Shown piece by piece: positions 63,854 to 64,000 of a stretch of DNA of 64,000 nucleotides; the first letter of the stretch is position 1, and each line of letters begins with the position of its first letter. A model generated the notes under the pieces. It had not been told where the DNA came from. It did no database searches and saw nothing but the letters and a program-made list of their open reading frames with translations. The stretch is taken from NCBI GenBank assembly GCA_020628935.1, contig JAHDEG010000004.1, forward strand, positions 149,893-213,892. The letters are read 5' to 3'. Both the position numbers and the translations under genes were made by a program. Origin of the DNA: Flavobacteriales bacterium (lineage in GTDB: Bacteria; Bacteroidota; Bacteroidia; Flavobacteriales_G; JALEGO01).

Positions 63854-64000
63854 TTATAAATTATCTATATCAACTTCTTCTTGCTCGGCCTCATTGCTTT
63901 CTAAATTAAATAAGCTTCTCTTCTTCTTTTTTTGCGATTTAGGAGAATTAGAATTCTCATTTTGAGGAGCAGGACTATAATCGGGATGATAAAATTCCAT
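63854..64000 (-). CDS. Hypothetical protein, basic/acidic tail; may extend past window end
   Basis: Reverse reading from the last codon: MEFYHPDYSPAPQNENSNSPKSQKKKKRSLFNLESNEAEQEEVDIDNL-stop; ATG lies exactly at the window edge. Confidence 0.5.
   Translation of the reverse strand: MEFYHPDYSPAPQNENSNSPKSQKKKKRSLFNLESNEAEQEEVDIDNL

Overview
AT-rich chromosomal window from a Bacteroidota (Flavobacteriales-like) genome; lineage is inferred from gene content and from recurrent TAnnTTTG promoter-like elements. Most of it is core chromosome: htpG (partial), pabA, ridA, rplU-rpmA, serS, rsmA, mgtE, pabB, pheS, a cyclophilin PPIase, rnr, an M1 aminopeptidase, hutU, rlmN, groL/groS, secG, lptE, a sigma-54 regulator, miaB, topA, a type IX secretion/gliding block (porP/sprF-gldK-gldL-gldM-gldN) and valS. 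Accessory content is mainly surface and secreted proteins: a SprB-repeat T9SS type-B protein, a tail-fibre/YadA-head-like protein, a T9SS-sorted alpha/beta hydrolase and a 2146-aa protein rich in thrombospondin type-3 repeats. Best second-look items: (1) a 266-bp MITE-like element with 30-bp terminal inverted repeats (28/30) and a perfect 5-bp TSD (TACTA) inserted between two convergent genes; (2) an 8-G homopolymer inside a surface-protein gene where either +1 or -1 slippage gives an early stop; (3) a 'formimidoylglutamase'-type arginase-fold protein next to the T9SS genes with most metal ligands replaced; (4) a Rieske-like lipoprotein that has lost both cluster His ligands; (5) a diverged dispersed intergenic repeat family (three copies within 4.6 kb); (6) a missed 59-aa gene joined by TAATG overlaps to its neighbours in a hutU operon. 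I found no CRISPR array, rRNA, tRNA or intact transposase. All family calls are by eye, with no database search.
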